64,000 nt of DNA. It comes from Plumapathes pennacea. Lineage: Eukaryota > Cnidaria > Anthozoa > Antipatharia > Myriopathidae. The stretch is taken from positions 6,970,001-7,034,000 of the forward strand of contig OZ038466.1 of NCBI GenBank assembly GCA_964036295.1, written 5' to 3'. Below the pieces are notes generated by a model, which made no database searches, had not been told where the DNA came from, and was given only the letters and a program-made list of their open reading frames with translations. Below, one piece after another: positions 47,101-60,605 of this stretch (the stretch's first letter is position 1; every line of letters starts with the position of its first letter). A program made the translations under genes and the position numbers.

Positions 47101-49633
47101 ACGCTGTACCCGAATGTTTCAAGCAATAGAGGATGAAGGCAGAAAGTCGATTCCAACATATCCCTGCTCCAAGGCGAATCTTTTCAAATCTACTTTATAT
47201 CCAATAGACCTGTTGCCTCTGTTTCAAATTGCGACACAGTGCGAACATTTAGTCCTACTCGCGTCGTTCATAATCGTGCAAATCAAACTAATTTCATACA
47301 AAAGATTTCGCACTGGGCCTCGTTTTGGAGAGGAGGCAACAGGAGATGGCCTATTATATTCGCACAATGCCTGGTACCGAATTTAAAATAGACTTGAAAA
47401 GTCACGTTAGCTTTTCAATCACCCTCTCGTGTCTCTATAAGTAAACTATGTTCCCTAAACTTTGTGAGAAACACTTTTTTTTCAAACGTTAAATCTCTCC
47501 TCAGAGAGTTTTGTTTTGATAAAAGGACAAGACACTCGAGACATGAACTATTTATGTTTGTTTTTCAAGGCCATTGCTTTTAATCTTTGAACAATATTCT
47601 TTTAAGGATAACATTCCATTAATGCCTGACACTTGATAAGGAGAAAAATCAATTTGTGGACAATGGTTCAAATGTCATCTTTTCCACATACCATTCTACC
47701 TGTTTCTAATACTAAAAACTATTGAGTTCCAACATAATATTCCCAAAACGGCCCACACAAGCTGAAGAACATGAATATATGCACATATGATCCAGGTAGT
47801 ATTGGTCAATAAGTGTGCATCTATTTTCATTGTATACAGGAAATAGTGAACTTTAAACTCTGTGAGTCCTGTGATGCCAAATGGTAAAAGTTCTCTTCTG
47901 AAATGGTCAAGGGCAGAATGGTAATAAGAAACTAATAAGGCTCTGGTCGCACTCGTAACTTTAACGACATTAATATTGACATTTGCATCATTTGAAGTGC
48001 AAACAATGCTTGTCAACAGAAGTATATATCAGCAAGTTGCTACCAAACATTGAGAAAGCCGTCGTATTGCTCTCGATGCTGAGTTATTATTGACTAAACT
48101 TTCTAGTGCGACCAGGCCCTAAATCAGACAAATGTAAGACAGCAATGTAATCAGACAACAAACATAATCCCTAAGAGTCATATTTCACTCAAAACAGTTC
48201 TCTCAAGAATTCCATCATTTCATGATATAAAATGTTGTGACAAGTAAATTGGCAACTCTCTTAGCAATTTTTCATGTCTTGGTTAACATGTAATACAGTA
48301 GTGATATTTGGAACTGACAAAAAGAATAAATAAAATATAGAGTGACTGTTCGTGACATCTCGTGGCTGCATGCAAAATTGTTCAATATCAAACTTGTCAT
48401 GCTGGGTTGCCAAGGGAAAGAAAAGGTGGTGCAAAGTGAATTCCAAGTAGCACAAACAGCACTGGCACAGGAAATACATGGCACTGTCATCATCAGCTAA
48501 ATATCGATTTGAGACTCAATAGTATGCACAATGATGTAAATGGCTGTATAGAGCTGCATTTTGTAATATTGTATTGTTGTATAATACTGCTTTTGTAGCC
48601 CTTAGACTTGGGAGAAACTATACATAGCTAAATAAAAATAAGATGGATAGCCATAGTAATATTGTTCTATAATACTGCTTTTATAGCCCTTAGATTTTGG
48701 AGTATAGCAAAGATGTGACATCACTGAGGCTAAAAATCCCATATAAAAACCTAGTATTCTAGCCCAGTCTGCATTCTTGTACCTCACAACATTAAATATG
48801 CATGCAAAATATACATTTAAGAGGCTCACAGTATAAGGCTCATTTAATAACTTAATCATTGATAAAGCTGGAACTAATGCATGGTAGTAATGAGTAATCA
48901 ATTGACTATTACCTACAGCTCCATATTAACTGACTCTCTAAATATCTCATGAACATAGTTCACACGTTTCCCTTGCACTAAAATTAATTTTGGTAAACTT
49001 CTGCAAGTCCAATATCATGCATGTCATTTATAATCCCACTTCCACTCGAACATAATACCCGGCAGGATAGGCCTTTATTCTAAAACACTTCACACATTGT
49101 AATTGCATGACTCATCATAACCTTTCATACTCCAAGAGAAAGAAATATGCCCACTGGACTTAATTGATCCTTTGTGCACTACATGTTTGTGGTTTGACAA
49201 TCAAACCACGCCATTCCTTTCGAGATCAATGAGGCTGTGATCGCGCTTTTGACACGCCTAATACTATGTGTGTGCTTTACCTGTATAAACCATATCACGC
49301 CCAATATACTGTCTTGAATAAATCGCGTGCTTATTGTTTCAAAGGACAAAAAGTATAAACTTCTTCTTCTCACCTCGACTGATCTTCGTGTCTATTTTTT
49401 GCGCCATAATCTCGATGACGCTTGTCCCTGGGTGTCGATTGACCGCTGGAACCTGACTGGTAAGGGAGTCTTTGTTTTCCTCGTGAACGTTTGAGCTCTG
49501 AGCGCTCGAGTCTCGCGGCCAGGCGAGAAGAGGCTTCGCGCTCGTTTCCACTGTGAGTAGAAAAACACTCGGCAGACGAAAGGTCTTTGGATGAAGAAGA
49601 GCTTGGTCTTGGCGCGAATACTTCAAGAGACAT
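44196..49633 (-). CDS. Large disordered coiled-coil protein with proline-rich motifs, unknown function
   Basis: Two exons, 49374-49633 and 44196-47052, joined through a split arginine codon (HEDQSR-SDSGDTT), give 1038 aa. The ATG at 49633 is preceded directly by an in-frame stop, which supports the start. Most of the protein is Ser/Glu/Arg-rich and likely disordered. Two proline motifs of SH3-ligand type (PPKPPYPPSL at about residue 414 and PPKPPLPLEP at about 440) lie in the middle. Two short similar elements occur further on, RVKRHRTIGVVGYRQQ and KPKRHTAIGIVTVK. The C-terminal ~65 residues form a clear coiled coil (HYVKIIERLKKEKQEVIEKH through YRRRVHELQDAL), ending NIPRKR. I do not recognise the family; a cytoskeletal or centrosomal scaffold is a guess. 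Head-to-head with REXO2 (314 bp between start codons). Confidence 0.8.
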
Positions 49634-49947
49634 CTAAACAGCCGCCGTCAGATTAACCGAGTAGAGCAGTGAGAATACGCTCATGCAAATATCTTCGCTT
49701 TCTCTCCCAAACTTAGGGCTTCCTTATCTGGCATACATGAAACATTTTTTGTTGTCGATATCTGCCTGGTAACCAGGCATTTCTTTGTGGGTGAAAGCCT
49801 GGGTCTTATAGTTCCAGGCTATGCGCTTAGCCGGCTGGACGCCTGGTAGTAACCTTCTGCATGTTGCTTTCTTGGGCTCTTCGAGAATTACACCGACAAT
49901 TTAGTGCATCATTAGCATTAAATCGGAGTTTCGGGAACATAAGGAAC
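49634..49947. promoter_or_regulatory. Shared intergenic interval of divergent coiled-coil gene and REXO2
   Basis: Only 314 bp separate the two start codons, so both promoters and 5' leaders must be here. It contains an inverted-repeat-like stretch around 49760-49850 (CTGGTAACCAGGCATT, AGCCTGGGT, TTCCAGGCT, GCCTGGTAG). No TATA box is evident. Confidence 0.6.
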
Positions 49948-52129
49948 ATGTCATCGGAAAACAAAAACAACAGGCTTGTTTGGGTCGACTTGGAGGTGAG
50001 ACGCTAGTTGGTTTGCCTCTGTCGACAGATGTTTCTCTAAACCACCTCTCCATTTTCTTTTTCAAATACTCCACTTTCGATGTGAAATCTCCCAAATCAG
50101 ATGACAGGTATGAAATTAGTATTTTTGTTGTTGTTCAGAATTGATAATTTCTTTACCCTTTCACGTTCTTGGAGAGGTTAATTAATATAATGCACCAGTC
50201 AATATTGTAACCCCACCCCCCTCCCCCCCCCCCCCCCCCCCCCACCTCGGGGAATAGTGGGGACATGGTTTGCGCGAAATGAACTGCCTGTACCATTCAG
50301 CTCTTTACATGTAAATTTACTCTAGAAATTGGTGTTACACAGATGTTTGCAAGAGTATGGTTGAGGTGGATTTAATTAATATTTTCAAGAGAACATCAAA
50401 TTTAAAAATACTGGGGCTGTCTGATCCTGCCAAACTTGTCTTGAATCAGGTTTGCTAGACACATCAATATGGAAAATGTCTAGTATCTTTACTGTCACAG
50501 GGCTTGACTTGGACACATGTCACATCATAGAAATGGCTTGTCTGATCACAGATGAAAAGCTCAATATCATTGCAGAGGTGAGGCAAAAAAAAAAAAAAAA
50601 AAAAAAAAAAAACACAAAAGTAGTCTCGTAGTATATGTCTGCATTATTTTGTTTGCATTCCTTTAGGGTCCAGACTTGGTGGTCCATCAACCAGAGGAAA
50701 TTTTGAGTTCTATGGGAGAATGGTGTAAGAAGCATCATGGAGAGGTAGCATATTAGACCATGCCTGACATTTTACTTAAACAAAAATTACACTCTAGTCC
50801 ATATTTTTGTTTTCTTACTGTATAGGCAGGATGGCACGGGATATTTGGAGAAGTGTTTAAATAAGATACAAAGACATGGAAAGAGTGTTATATATTGCTT
50901 TACAAAATGACTACCCAGTAAATGACCAGTGTCTCTACTACTATTTATTATATAACAGTTTTTAACCAATCAGAGCATGCATAGAATCTCGATAGTCATT
51001 TTAAATTTATAATACATCATTTACATATTTCAAAACAGCAACATCATCTGTTTACCAATAGCTAATCATCAATTTGTATGTATATGACTTCCTAATTTCT
51101 GGTAACAGTCAGGACTAACAGCAGCAGTGAGAGCCTCTGATGTGAGCCTAACCAAAGCAGAACACATCATGCTGGAATTCGTCAAGCAGCACACTCCATC
51201 AAATAGTTGTCCTTTAGCTGGCAACAGTATCCATGCTGACAAAAAATTCCTGGATAAATACATGCCCAGATTTATGGATCACCTGCACTACAGGATTGTA
51301 GATGTCAGCACTGTCAAGGAACTCTGTAGGTATGGGTATAAACATGAGTCAGAGTACAGCTACAGTATTTTCCTTCAGTTTACACCTGGGCAGAGGCCGG
51401 GCAAAGAGTGTTTCACTGGGTGACAGATTAATATGTCACAGAGGCTAAGATGCTTCATAGGGCAACAATATGATTATTGTCTTTTATTACACAGCTTCAC
51501 ATTTTCAAGTGAAAATACAGGCCAAAACGAGTGCAAATATGGGAGCATATTGCACTTGTCAGGAACCAGATCAACTGGTTTATTAGCTTGCATGAACAAC
51601 TTTCGCAAGCAAAGTTTACGATCGCATCATTTTTTGTTCCATTTTGCACATGGCGAGAACGTTTGCCCTGCTTCGTTCGTCGTATAATAAACAATAATTT
51701 ATTACACGAAAAGTCGTGCAATATGGCTGTATTTTTACTCATCAGTTTTATTTCTTCTCGCCTGAAGCAGGTTCAAAAAAAAAAAATCGACTCGTAAAAA
51801 TACTCCACCGTATTGCACTCCTTCCCGTGTAATAACCTCTTTATCTTCAATTTTAGGAGGTGGTACCCAGATTCTTATAAGAGAGCTCCTCCCAAGAAAA
51901 AAAAACACAGGTAAGATCTCCCATTTATTATTTCTTTTACTATTTTACTGTTTATTGTTCAACACATCCTCACCTTCTTACAGTATGGCCTTTCCTATTT
52001 TATATGTCCATATAGAAAAACAAGAGACAACAAAACTGTCTGATATATGTTTCTTCACACAGAGCTCTAGATGATATCAAGGAAAGCATTGAAGAACTTG
52101 CATACTACAAGAGGATCATATTTAACTAA
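49948..52129 (+). CDS. REXO2: Oligoribonuclease (RNA exonuclease 2)
   Basis: Seven exons encode a 183-aa DEDDh 3'-5' exonuclease that degrades 2-5-nt RNA oligomers, in mitochondria and cytosol in animals. Exons: 49948-49995, 50101-50107 (7-nt microexon), 50501-50577, 50667-50744, 51109-51329, 51857-51910, 52063-52129. All boundaries are GT-AG and the frame is open. Exo I is VWVDLE-MTG-LD (D14, E16), with the MTG supplied by the microexon. Exo II is [15 protein letters not shown] (D114); [19 protein letters not shown] matches the family; Exo III is HRALDDI (H161, D166). No mitochondrial presequence precedes the core at this start, unlike the longer human isoform; an upstream alternative first exon is possible. 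The stop lies 69 bp from the stop of the convergent dehydratase gene. Confidence 0.95.
50222..50244. repeat. Poly-C tract in REXO2 intron 2
   Basis: About 20 C residues, interrupted once. Confidence 0.9.
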
Positions 52130-52198
52130 CCTGTTGTATACAGTACATGAGAACACAAAAACATATTACAACTATTACAATGTTGCAACCTGTTTGAT

Positions 52199-53323
52199 CT
52201 ACAGTGATGGAACAGCCTTCTCCATAAACTTTGCCATCTTGATGTCATTTTGTGACAACCCTCTGCAGTCATGAGTTGACAGTGTAACCTGTACCTTGTT
52301 GTATACATTAAACCATTCTGGATGGTGGTCCATTTTCTCAGCCATCAGAGCAACTTGTGTCATGAAACCAAAAGCTTGGTTAAAATTCTTGAAGACATAT
52401 TCCTTTGATATCGCATCTCTGCCTTCTACTTCTGTCCAGCCACTTGACTGGAGTGGTCTTAATTCGGACTCTCTTTCTGATGGAGTCAATTTACCTGGTC
52501 TTGGAGAAGACTGAAGGGAAAAGCACACCAGATAAAAAAATGTGAGTTATGTGATTACTGTGCAACAGAACTCATCAGAGCCTCACATACTGAAACAAGT
52601 CTAAAAATGTAATACTTATGCAGAATTTAGCATGACATGCAGTCTGGTCTGTAGAAGATTCCCCAAAGACTACAATGGCCGACTGAGCCTCAGGCAAGAC
52701 ATGAAAATCTCCTAAAGGTGTCATTTTTACTCAGCAAAAAGTCACCTTTACCTTGATGGGGTTGGGGGAGGCAGCCCAATGCAATCTTGTTACGAGAGTC
52801 AGTTAGAAAAAAAATGTTTGAAAATAATATATCTTATTACTTGTGTTGTTGTTTTATCCCTCGTGTGCTGTTGGAATGATCTGAGCAATTTCTTAATTAT
52901 TATAAAATTTCATCTGGTCCCTATATTTAATTTTTGAGAAAAAAAATCTACTGTACAGTAACTGGCTCTCGTAACAAGACTGGACTGCCTGTGGTTCAAT
53001 ATGTCGTTACTTTGAGTGACATCTAGAAAAATCAGATTGAGAAGATAACAAACCCCAAGAGGGAGGGGGTACAGTAGGTTGGGGGGGAGGGGGGGGGGAG
53101 AATATTACACGAGAAATTACAGCTGCATGGAATACATGCCCTCTGATGCTAATCCCCTCCTACTCTGGCTGATATTTCCCTGCTATTCAAAACGGTGCCT
53201 AACATAACACAGAGTCCACCCCAAACCTACCATTGCTGAGAATGTGCGCAACAGACCCGGGAAACGTTTTATGCGTGCGACTGCAATTAAAGTCCGAGTT
53301 GCCCGAACCATCTCGATACGCAT
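52199..53323 (-). CDS. PCBD2-like: Pterin-4a-carbinolamine dehydratase, probably mitochondrial (PCBD2-like)
   Basis: Two exons, 53231-53323 and 52199-52510, give 134 aa. The enzyme dehydrates 4a-hydroxytetrahydrobiopterin in the recycling of the cofactor of aromatic amino-acid hydroxylases. The core spans [11 protein letters not shown] to FMEKAV. Catalytic histidines are present: DHHPEW (H93, H94) and LSTHD (H111). The family motifs [22 protein letters not shown] and GLSQNDI are present. Exon 1 encodes 31 residues rich in Arg, Thr, Leu and Val and lacking acids after position 4 ([20 protein letters not shown]), a typical mitochondrial targeting peptide, which favours a PCBD2/DCoH2-type protein. 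Two in-frame starts (53323 and 53311) are possible. Head-to-head with PEX19 and tail-to-tail with REXO2. Confidence 0.93.
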
Positions 53324-53365
53324 GCTCGGAAACTGGGAAGCCACTGACCAAAAAAACCGGCCAAC
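53324..53365. promoter_or_regulatory. 42-bp bidirectional interval between dehydratase and PEX19 start codons
   Basis: The two coding sequences diverge with only 42 bp between ATG codons, so transcription start sites must lie within this interval or within the opposite gene's first exon. The sequence contains CCAACATGGCGG around the PEX19 start, which resembles a YY1/initiator-type CCATGG context; no TATA box. Confidence 0.7.
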
Positions 53366-56300
53366 ATGGCGGACGGAAATGTCCAGTGTTCCAAAGAAGA
53401 TTGTGACGACGAACTAGACGAACTTCTGGACAGTAAGTGTTTTTGAAAACAACACGAGCAGCGCTATAGTTTCTTCATCACTCCCTACAAGATAGTGAAG
53501 TACTGCATGATCCGCACCAATCGTGTGTATCGAATGTACAGAACGAGCGCGCGTGGTCACGCCATTATATGACTTGTATATTCATTGCCTTTCTTAAACA
53601 CCACAATGGCTCATATTTTCTAATAGTTTGAGAATATATCTACAAAGGTGACAGACCTTTTCTTCGGCCCTATAGATCGGTTCTGAAGCTGTGCGGTTTC
53701 GTGCCATCTCTATGTTCATCAGTATTATTAAATGTTTTACGAGAAGAATGTGACTACGTATTTCTAATATACACTGGCCGCACAATGTGATTCTAAACTG
53801 AATTACTTTATAATTATCTTTGCATGGATTCTCATGTTTGACATTACACGTGCATATATATACCACACGCATGCATCCATTCTGTCGTAATGCTATTTTT
53901 AGACTATAATCCTGGTCAAAAGTGTTGGGACACTTAGCTTTTTATCTGAAAATTATGACACTTTGAACCTTCCCACCCCCTCCCCCTATACAACTTTGAA
54001 TCAGTGTGCTCAAAGTACACTCCCTCATGCAATTGTATGGGGGCAGGGGGGGGGGGGGGGGGGGGTGGTTAAGTTTCAAAAAAGGAGTCGCTTCATTGTC
54101 AAACAGAGAGTGATGGTGAAAAATAGCATTTTTTCAGAGTGTCCCACATACTTCTGACCAGGATCATAGATCCAGCTATATATACCAATAATTAAGAGGT
54201 TTGATAGACTATCCACTATGGTACACTATCCTGTGAAAGAATATATCCATAACCCTGGGCTTTTTCTGAACAGTTTCCAGTTATAATCATCCCGTAAGTT
54301 TAACTTATTAACATACCAGGTGCCTTGGAGGATTTTGGAAAGACTGCACCATCAGTAGTGAAGCAGCTGACCACTGGGGTAACTGATCAGGAGGCTGCAC
54401 ACAAGGAAAAATGCAGCAGAGAAATCCCCTTGGATGAGAGTGCTGCACCAAGCAGTGCATTACCTGGAGTAGCCCAGCCAGACTTTAGTGCACTGTTTAC
54501 TGAGGGATTGGATGGCCCCACAGTTGATCTTGAAAATGTCATGAAGAGTATGCTAGGAGATGATCCTGAGCTCATGGCACAGTTTAATGAGTTTACTCAA
54601 GCCACAGCAGCAGCTGCTGCAGAAGGTAAAATGGATACTTCACTAGCATTAGTGGGCTTGGAGTCAGCCAAGTTGTGTTTTCTGAGTAATAATTTGAAAT
54701 TTATTTTGACCACATTAGTAGACACCTCTCTTATGAAATGCACTTGTAGATCGTGAAATAACTTTAGTCTCCATTTCGAAACACTACATTTCTGGGACCC
54801 CATATGCCACAGAAGTCAAGAACATCACTGACAGATAAATGTTAACTGTAATAATTTATAATTATATTACTGCAATTTTGTAAATCCAAAATGGAATACG
54901 TAAAGAATTTCAGGAATCAGGTGCATACCCAATGCACACTAATAAGCATATTACATAATTACATAATATTATATAGTAAAGTGCAAGTCAGATGCCCTCA
55001 TGATCTATCACATGGTTTAAAGATGCATAAGATAATTTTTATTATAAAATTAATTTATTATATAGACACAGGTGTTTTACTGGAAAATATACTGTGCGTA
55101 AAATCCATACGAAACTACATCCGGGACCCGAGTGGCGTATTTTCCATATCCTCACTAGTGAGGATATCGTTGGCATCATTTCCCGCTTTTGCACGGTTGT
55201 TTGTGCAATTTCTCGTAAAACACTCGTGTCTAATATAATAAAAAGAAAATTACACAGCGGCTTGAAGATATGGATTTTATTTTCTCGTGGAAAAAACAAT
55301 ATTTTACTCACTCGCGAAGCGCTCGTTCATAAAATATTGTTTTACCACTCCAAAATAAAATTCATATCTTTGTGCCACCGTGTAATATCCTCTATATAAT
55401 ATCATGATTGTGCTGTCCTTCACAGGTATTCCAGGTTCTCTGGCCGATCTTGAGTCCAGTCTATCTAAGACACTGAGTGACATGACAAAAAATGCCAAAG
55501 ACATTGAGGTACAAAAATGTTTACGTGAATGAGCTACCTGTCTGCATCCAGAGCAAATACAAATCCTCCCAACCATAAGCAAACTATGAAATGCCATGTT
55601 TTTTTATGCAATAATTTTGCATTATAATTATTTTTGCATCATTTTAATGCAAATTGTGACATTATCAAAATATTAAAATCCCTTGATGCAATAAAGAATG
55701 CACTAGCTTCAGTGAAGTTTCATATGGAATGCTAACTGTGATCCATACAAGAACTATTGCAATTTATATTTGCATCAGTTGCTTTGATAAAGGCAATTAC
55801 CTAGTTGAAACATCAGCTTAGACTAGTTTTACACAACGTAAATTTTTAGCATTATTAGTTGTGACTTGTAAGAGTTAGATTGGCACAGACCTGCATCAGT
55901 GTTGTGAAAAGATGTAGACTGGTGAATCTCTCTGAATAAAGCCTAGAAGTAAGTGTTAGCTGATGTTTTGAGCATTATGAGCCCTTCATTGGAGCAGTCT
56001 TTGGCTCATACGAGAAAATAAGTTGGATTATGTGAATTGCTGTACTAGGTTCAGCATTTCTTTTGCAGAACTGTCCCACTGGGGAAATGCCAGGAGAGCA
56101 TTTCCTGAAGTCTATGGCAGGCATGAACCTGGAGAACAGTGAAGACTTCAACTTCATGCCACTCATGCAAAACATGATGAAGAACTTGTTATCAAAGGAA
56201 GTCCTCTACCCTGCTTTGAAGGATCTCCAAGAAAAGGTGCAAACAGATAGCCCAGACTGGGCTTCAAGGGATTTTAATCCATGACATTTGCTATACTTTT

Positions 56301-57381
56301 GCAACACCCCAACCACTGAGCTATGGATTAGCTTTATGGGAGTATTACAACACTCTTTTATAACTTTGTCCTAAACTATAAAATGCATTTGGCAAAGTGT
56401 CACTTGAAAACAGCAAGATAAACAGACATTTCATGAAGGAATTTTATGGCATAAAATTGCCTGAGAAAATGGGCATGAACTAACTTTTACAGTGCATCAT
56501 TTTACTGTTTTTTTTGTTTTGTTGTTTTTTGTTTTTTGTTTTTTTTTTTTTGTTTTTTTGTTTTTGTTTTGTTTTGTTTTGTTTTGTTTTGTTTTGTTTT
56601 TCACTCTAATTTAATGCATTCTCTTGTCACCTTCCTTTCTTTTGTGCATCCAGTACCCTCCATGGCTGGAAGAAAAGAAACAGTCCATTCCTGAAGAAGA
56701 ATTCTCCAGACACAGCAAGCAGCATGACCTTGTGTGTAAAATTTGCTGGGAGTATGAAGCAGAGAAACCAGATGATACCAGTGAAGTCCAGGGAAAAAGA
56801 TTTGAAAAACTTATGGAGCTCATGCAAAAGGTAATATCACTTTACAGATAAAAACAACTCAAGTCCTTTTTCAATTTGCTGTTTTTTTGTTGTAAATTTT
56901 TTTTTAATCAATTTATTTACATATTTTAGTTCTCGTAAACATTTTTATCAGGCCCCAGTCGTATGTTACACGCTGATCACACAACCATGCACCTATTATT
57001 TGTGTAATTCCAGTTTGTTTCAGTTAATTTTCATTTATTAACCTAAAACAAATGGGAACGCATGCATTGCAGGCTATAGCTATATTTATTTTTCAAGTTT
57101 TCCAGTTTACCATTTATATATTTATATTTGCTGTTCATGATCCAATTTTGTTTCAGATGCAAGAATGTGGGCATCCACCTGCAGAACTTGTGGGAGAGAT
57201 AGTAAGAAATTTCTTCAATTTCCTGTTGAAACTATTTGCCACTGCACCGTTATAAGATTCAGACATTTCTAAATTTCTGCTTTCTCTACTTCAGCCTCCT
57301 GGTTTATCATTTGATCCACAAGCCCCTGGACCTCCTCCAGAGATGCCTGAAGAACTAAAGAATGAGTGCAAAATGTCATGA
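53366..57381 (+). CDS. PEX19: Peroxisomal biogenesis factor 19
   Basis: Seven exons give a 310-aa cytosolic chaperone and receptor that binds peroxisomal membrane proteins and docks them through PEX3. Exons: 53366-53432, 54320-54625, 55426-55508, 56069-56236, 56654-56830, 57157-57201, 57295-57381, all GT-AG and in frame. The acidic N-terminus (DDELDELLDSALEDFGK) is the PEX3-binding helix. The central region has LSKTLSDMTKNAKDIE. The C-terminal cargo-binding domain carries NFMPLMQNMMKNLLSKEVLY, YPPWLEEKK, QHDLVCKICWEYEAE, RFEKLMELMQKMQECGHPP and ELVGEIPPGLSFD. The protein ends CKMS, a CaaX box for farnesylation, in the same place as human CLIM. Intron 2 contains a MITE. A good AATAAA lies at 57660-57665. 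Confidence 0.96.
54042..54066. repeat. Poly-G tract in PEX19 intron 1
   Basis: A run of more than 20 G after GGCAGG. Confidence 0.9.
55059..55400. mobile_element. MITE family I, copy 2, in PEX19 intron 2
   Basis: Close match to 14259-14600 in the same orientation over the whole length, including CATCCGGGACCCGAGTGG and the terminal hairpin with ATTTTATTTTCTCGTGG. It ends 25 bp before the acceptor of PEX19 exon 3. Confidence 0.88.
57047..57075. repeat. Terminal fragment of the TAGCCTGCAATGCAGGC MITE
   Basis: GGGAACGCATGCATTGCAGG followed by CTATA matches one end of the 21972-22290 element; the remainder is missing. Lies in PEX19 intron 5. Confidence 0.6.
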
Positions 57382-58702
57382 TAAATCACCCATGTTATAC
57401 TTTTTCAACAGTGGCCATATGTTCACTATAACTAAAGCTTCACACCTGCAATAGCATATTCAGACCCTTCTCCTATTACATTCATGGTAACCCATCTCCC
57501 CAGCAGCATCAATCAGTTGATTTTATAAATATGATGGTAATTTTGTCCAAATTTGGAAAATTATAAATTGTAGATCTTCATTGGGCCATATCTTACTGTA
57601 TGGACTGCTCACTGGAAGTAAAATCATTATATACTTCACAATTTAACTTTCTTTATTACAATAAAGAAAATTAAGTCCAATGAAAACAAACTTTACTTTA
57701 GAGTTTTTAGGCATAACCATTGTGATCCTCATTTTGAAAAGCTAGAAGTATCTGAAATGGACCTTGTACTTTGACATACTTGAATAAGTTCACTTCTCTA
57801 GGCCCACCCTAAGAGCAATCTTTTACAAGGGCATGTGACCTGAAAGGGTAATATTTTATTCCCGGCTTGACCCATTTCAGGTCACATGACCAGGTAAGCT
57901 CTTTTTGCTATATTTTTACTTTCTAATGTACATGTAGACCCATTTGTATATACAATGGGCCACAGTTCCTTCAGTGAGAAGAAACAAACTATTATTGAAG
58001 TGTACTTGAATGATGTAGTATTGTATGCACCACACAGAAGTTCCATTCAGTTGACACAGCAAGCTCAAGAAACAATAAAATGTGCCCTTTCACTTCCTTA
58101 CCGTCCAAAATTAAAGAACGTTAAAAAATATTTGAGCTCTATTCAATACCAACACACCACGAGAGTGGATATAGGATTAATGTGAGAGTTGTGATGTTAA
58201 AATATAATGTTTGAAATTCAGTTTCCCCAAAAATTTTTTTTTTTTTTTTTTTTTTTCTTCCCAGGGTGCTTTTAGCAAAATGCAAAGCAGCCTTCTCAAA
58301 AGCAAGAATACTGGGTCAATGATACAAACATGAACACTTATCTATTATTCTTGCTGTTTTTGTGCCTGTGAGCCTTTCTATGGGGGTCTGATCATCAGAG
58401 ATTTGAGCAAAAGTTTGGTATTATTTTGAATCCCAAATCATCAAAGCTTGGTGAATCTTGTCACCCACTGATATGGTGGGTGAGCAGGTGAGCAAACAAG
58501 AAAAAGGGGCTTTAATGACAAGTATGTTGAAGTCTATTCCTTGTCTCTACTATATGTTCCTTTAAGTTTGGAACAAGCTATTATACACAAATAACACCAC
58601 ATTTTGTCACAACCAAGTTTATTTTCTGAAAACAATAATGACTACCCTAGTGGCAACAGTACAGGCTGGTTGTGATGAAGGCTTTGCAACATGTTGTCAT
58701 GC
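57382..58702. other. Convergent intergenic region between PEX19 and ferritin
   Basis: No coding exon. AATAAA on the plus strand at 57660 serves PEX19; AATAAA on the minus strand (TTTATT at about 58618) lies 80 bp past the distal ferritin stop. A poly-T run is at 58228-58256. Confidence 0.6.
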
Positions 58703-60542
<1,840 letters not shown>

Positions 60543-60605
60543 TGTAAGAAGATGTTTTGGACTTTAAGTCAAAATCGGTGAAACAAGTTTAGATATTTCG
60601 AAAAA

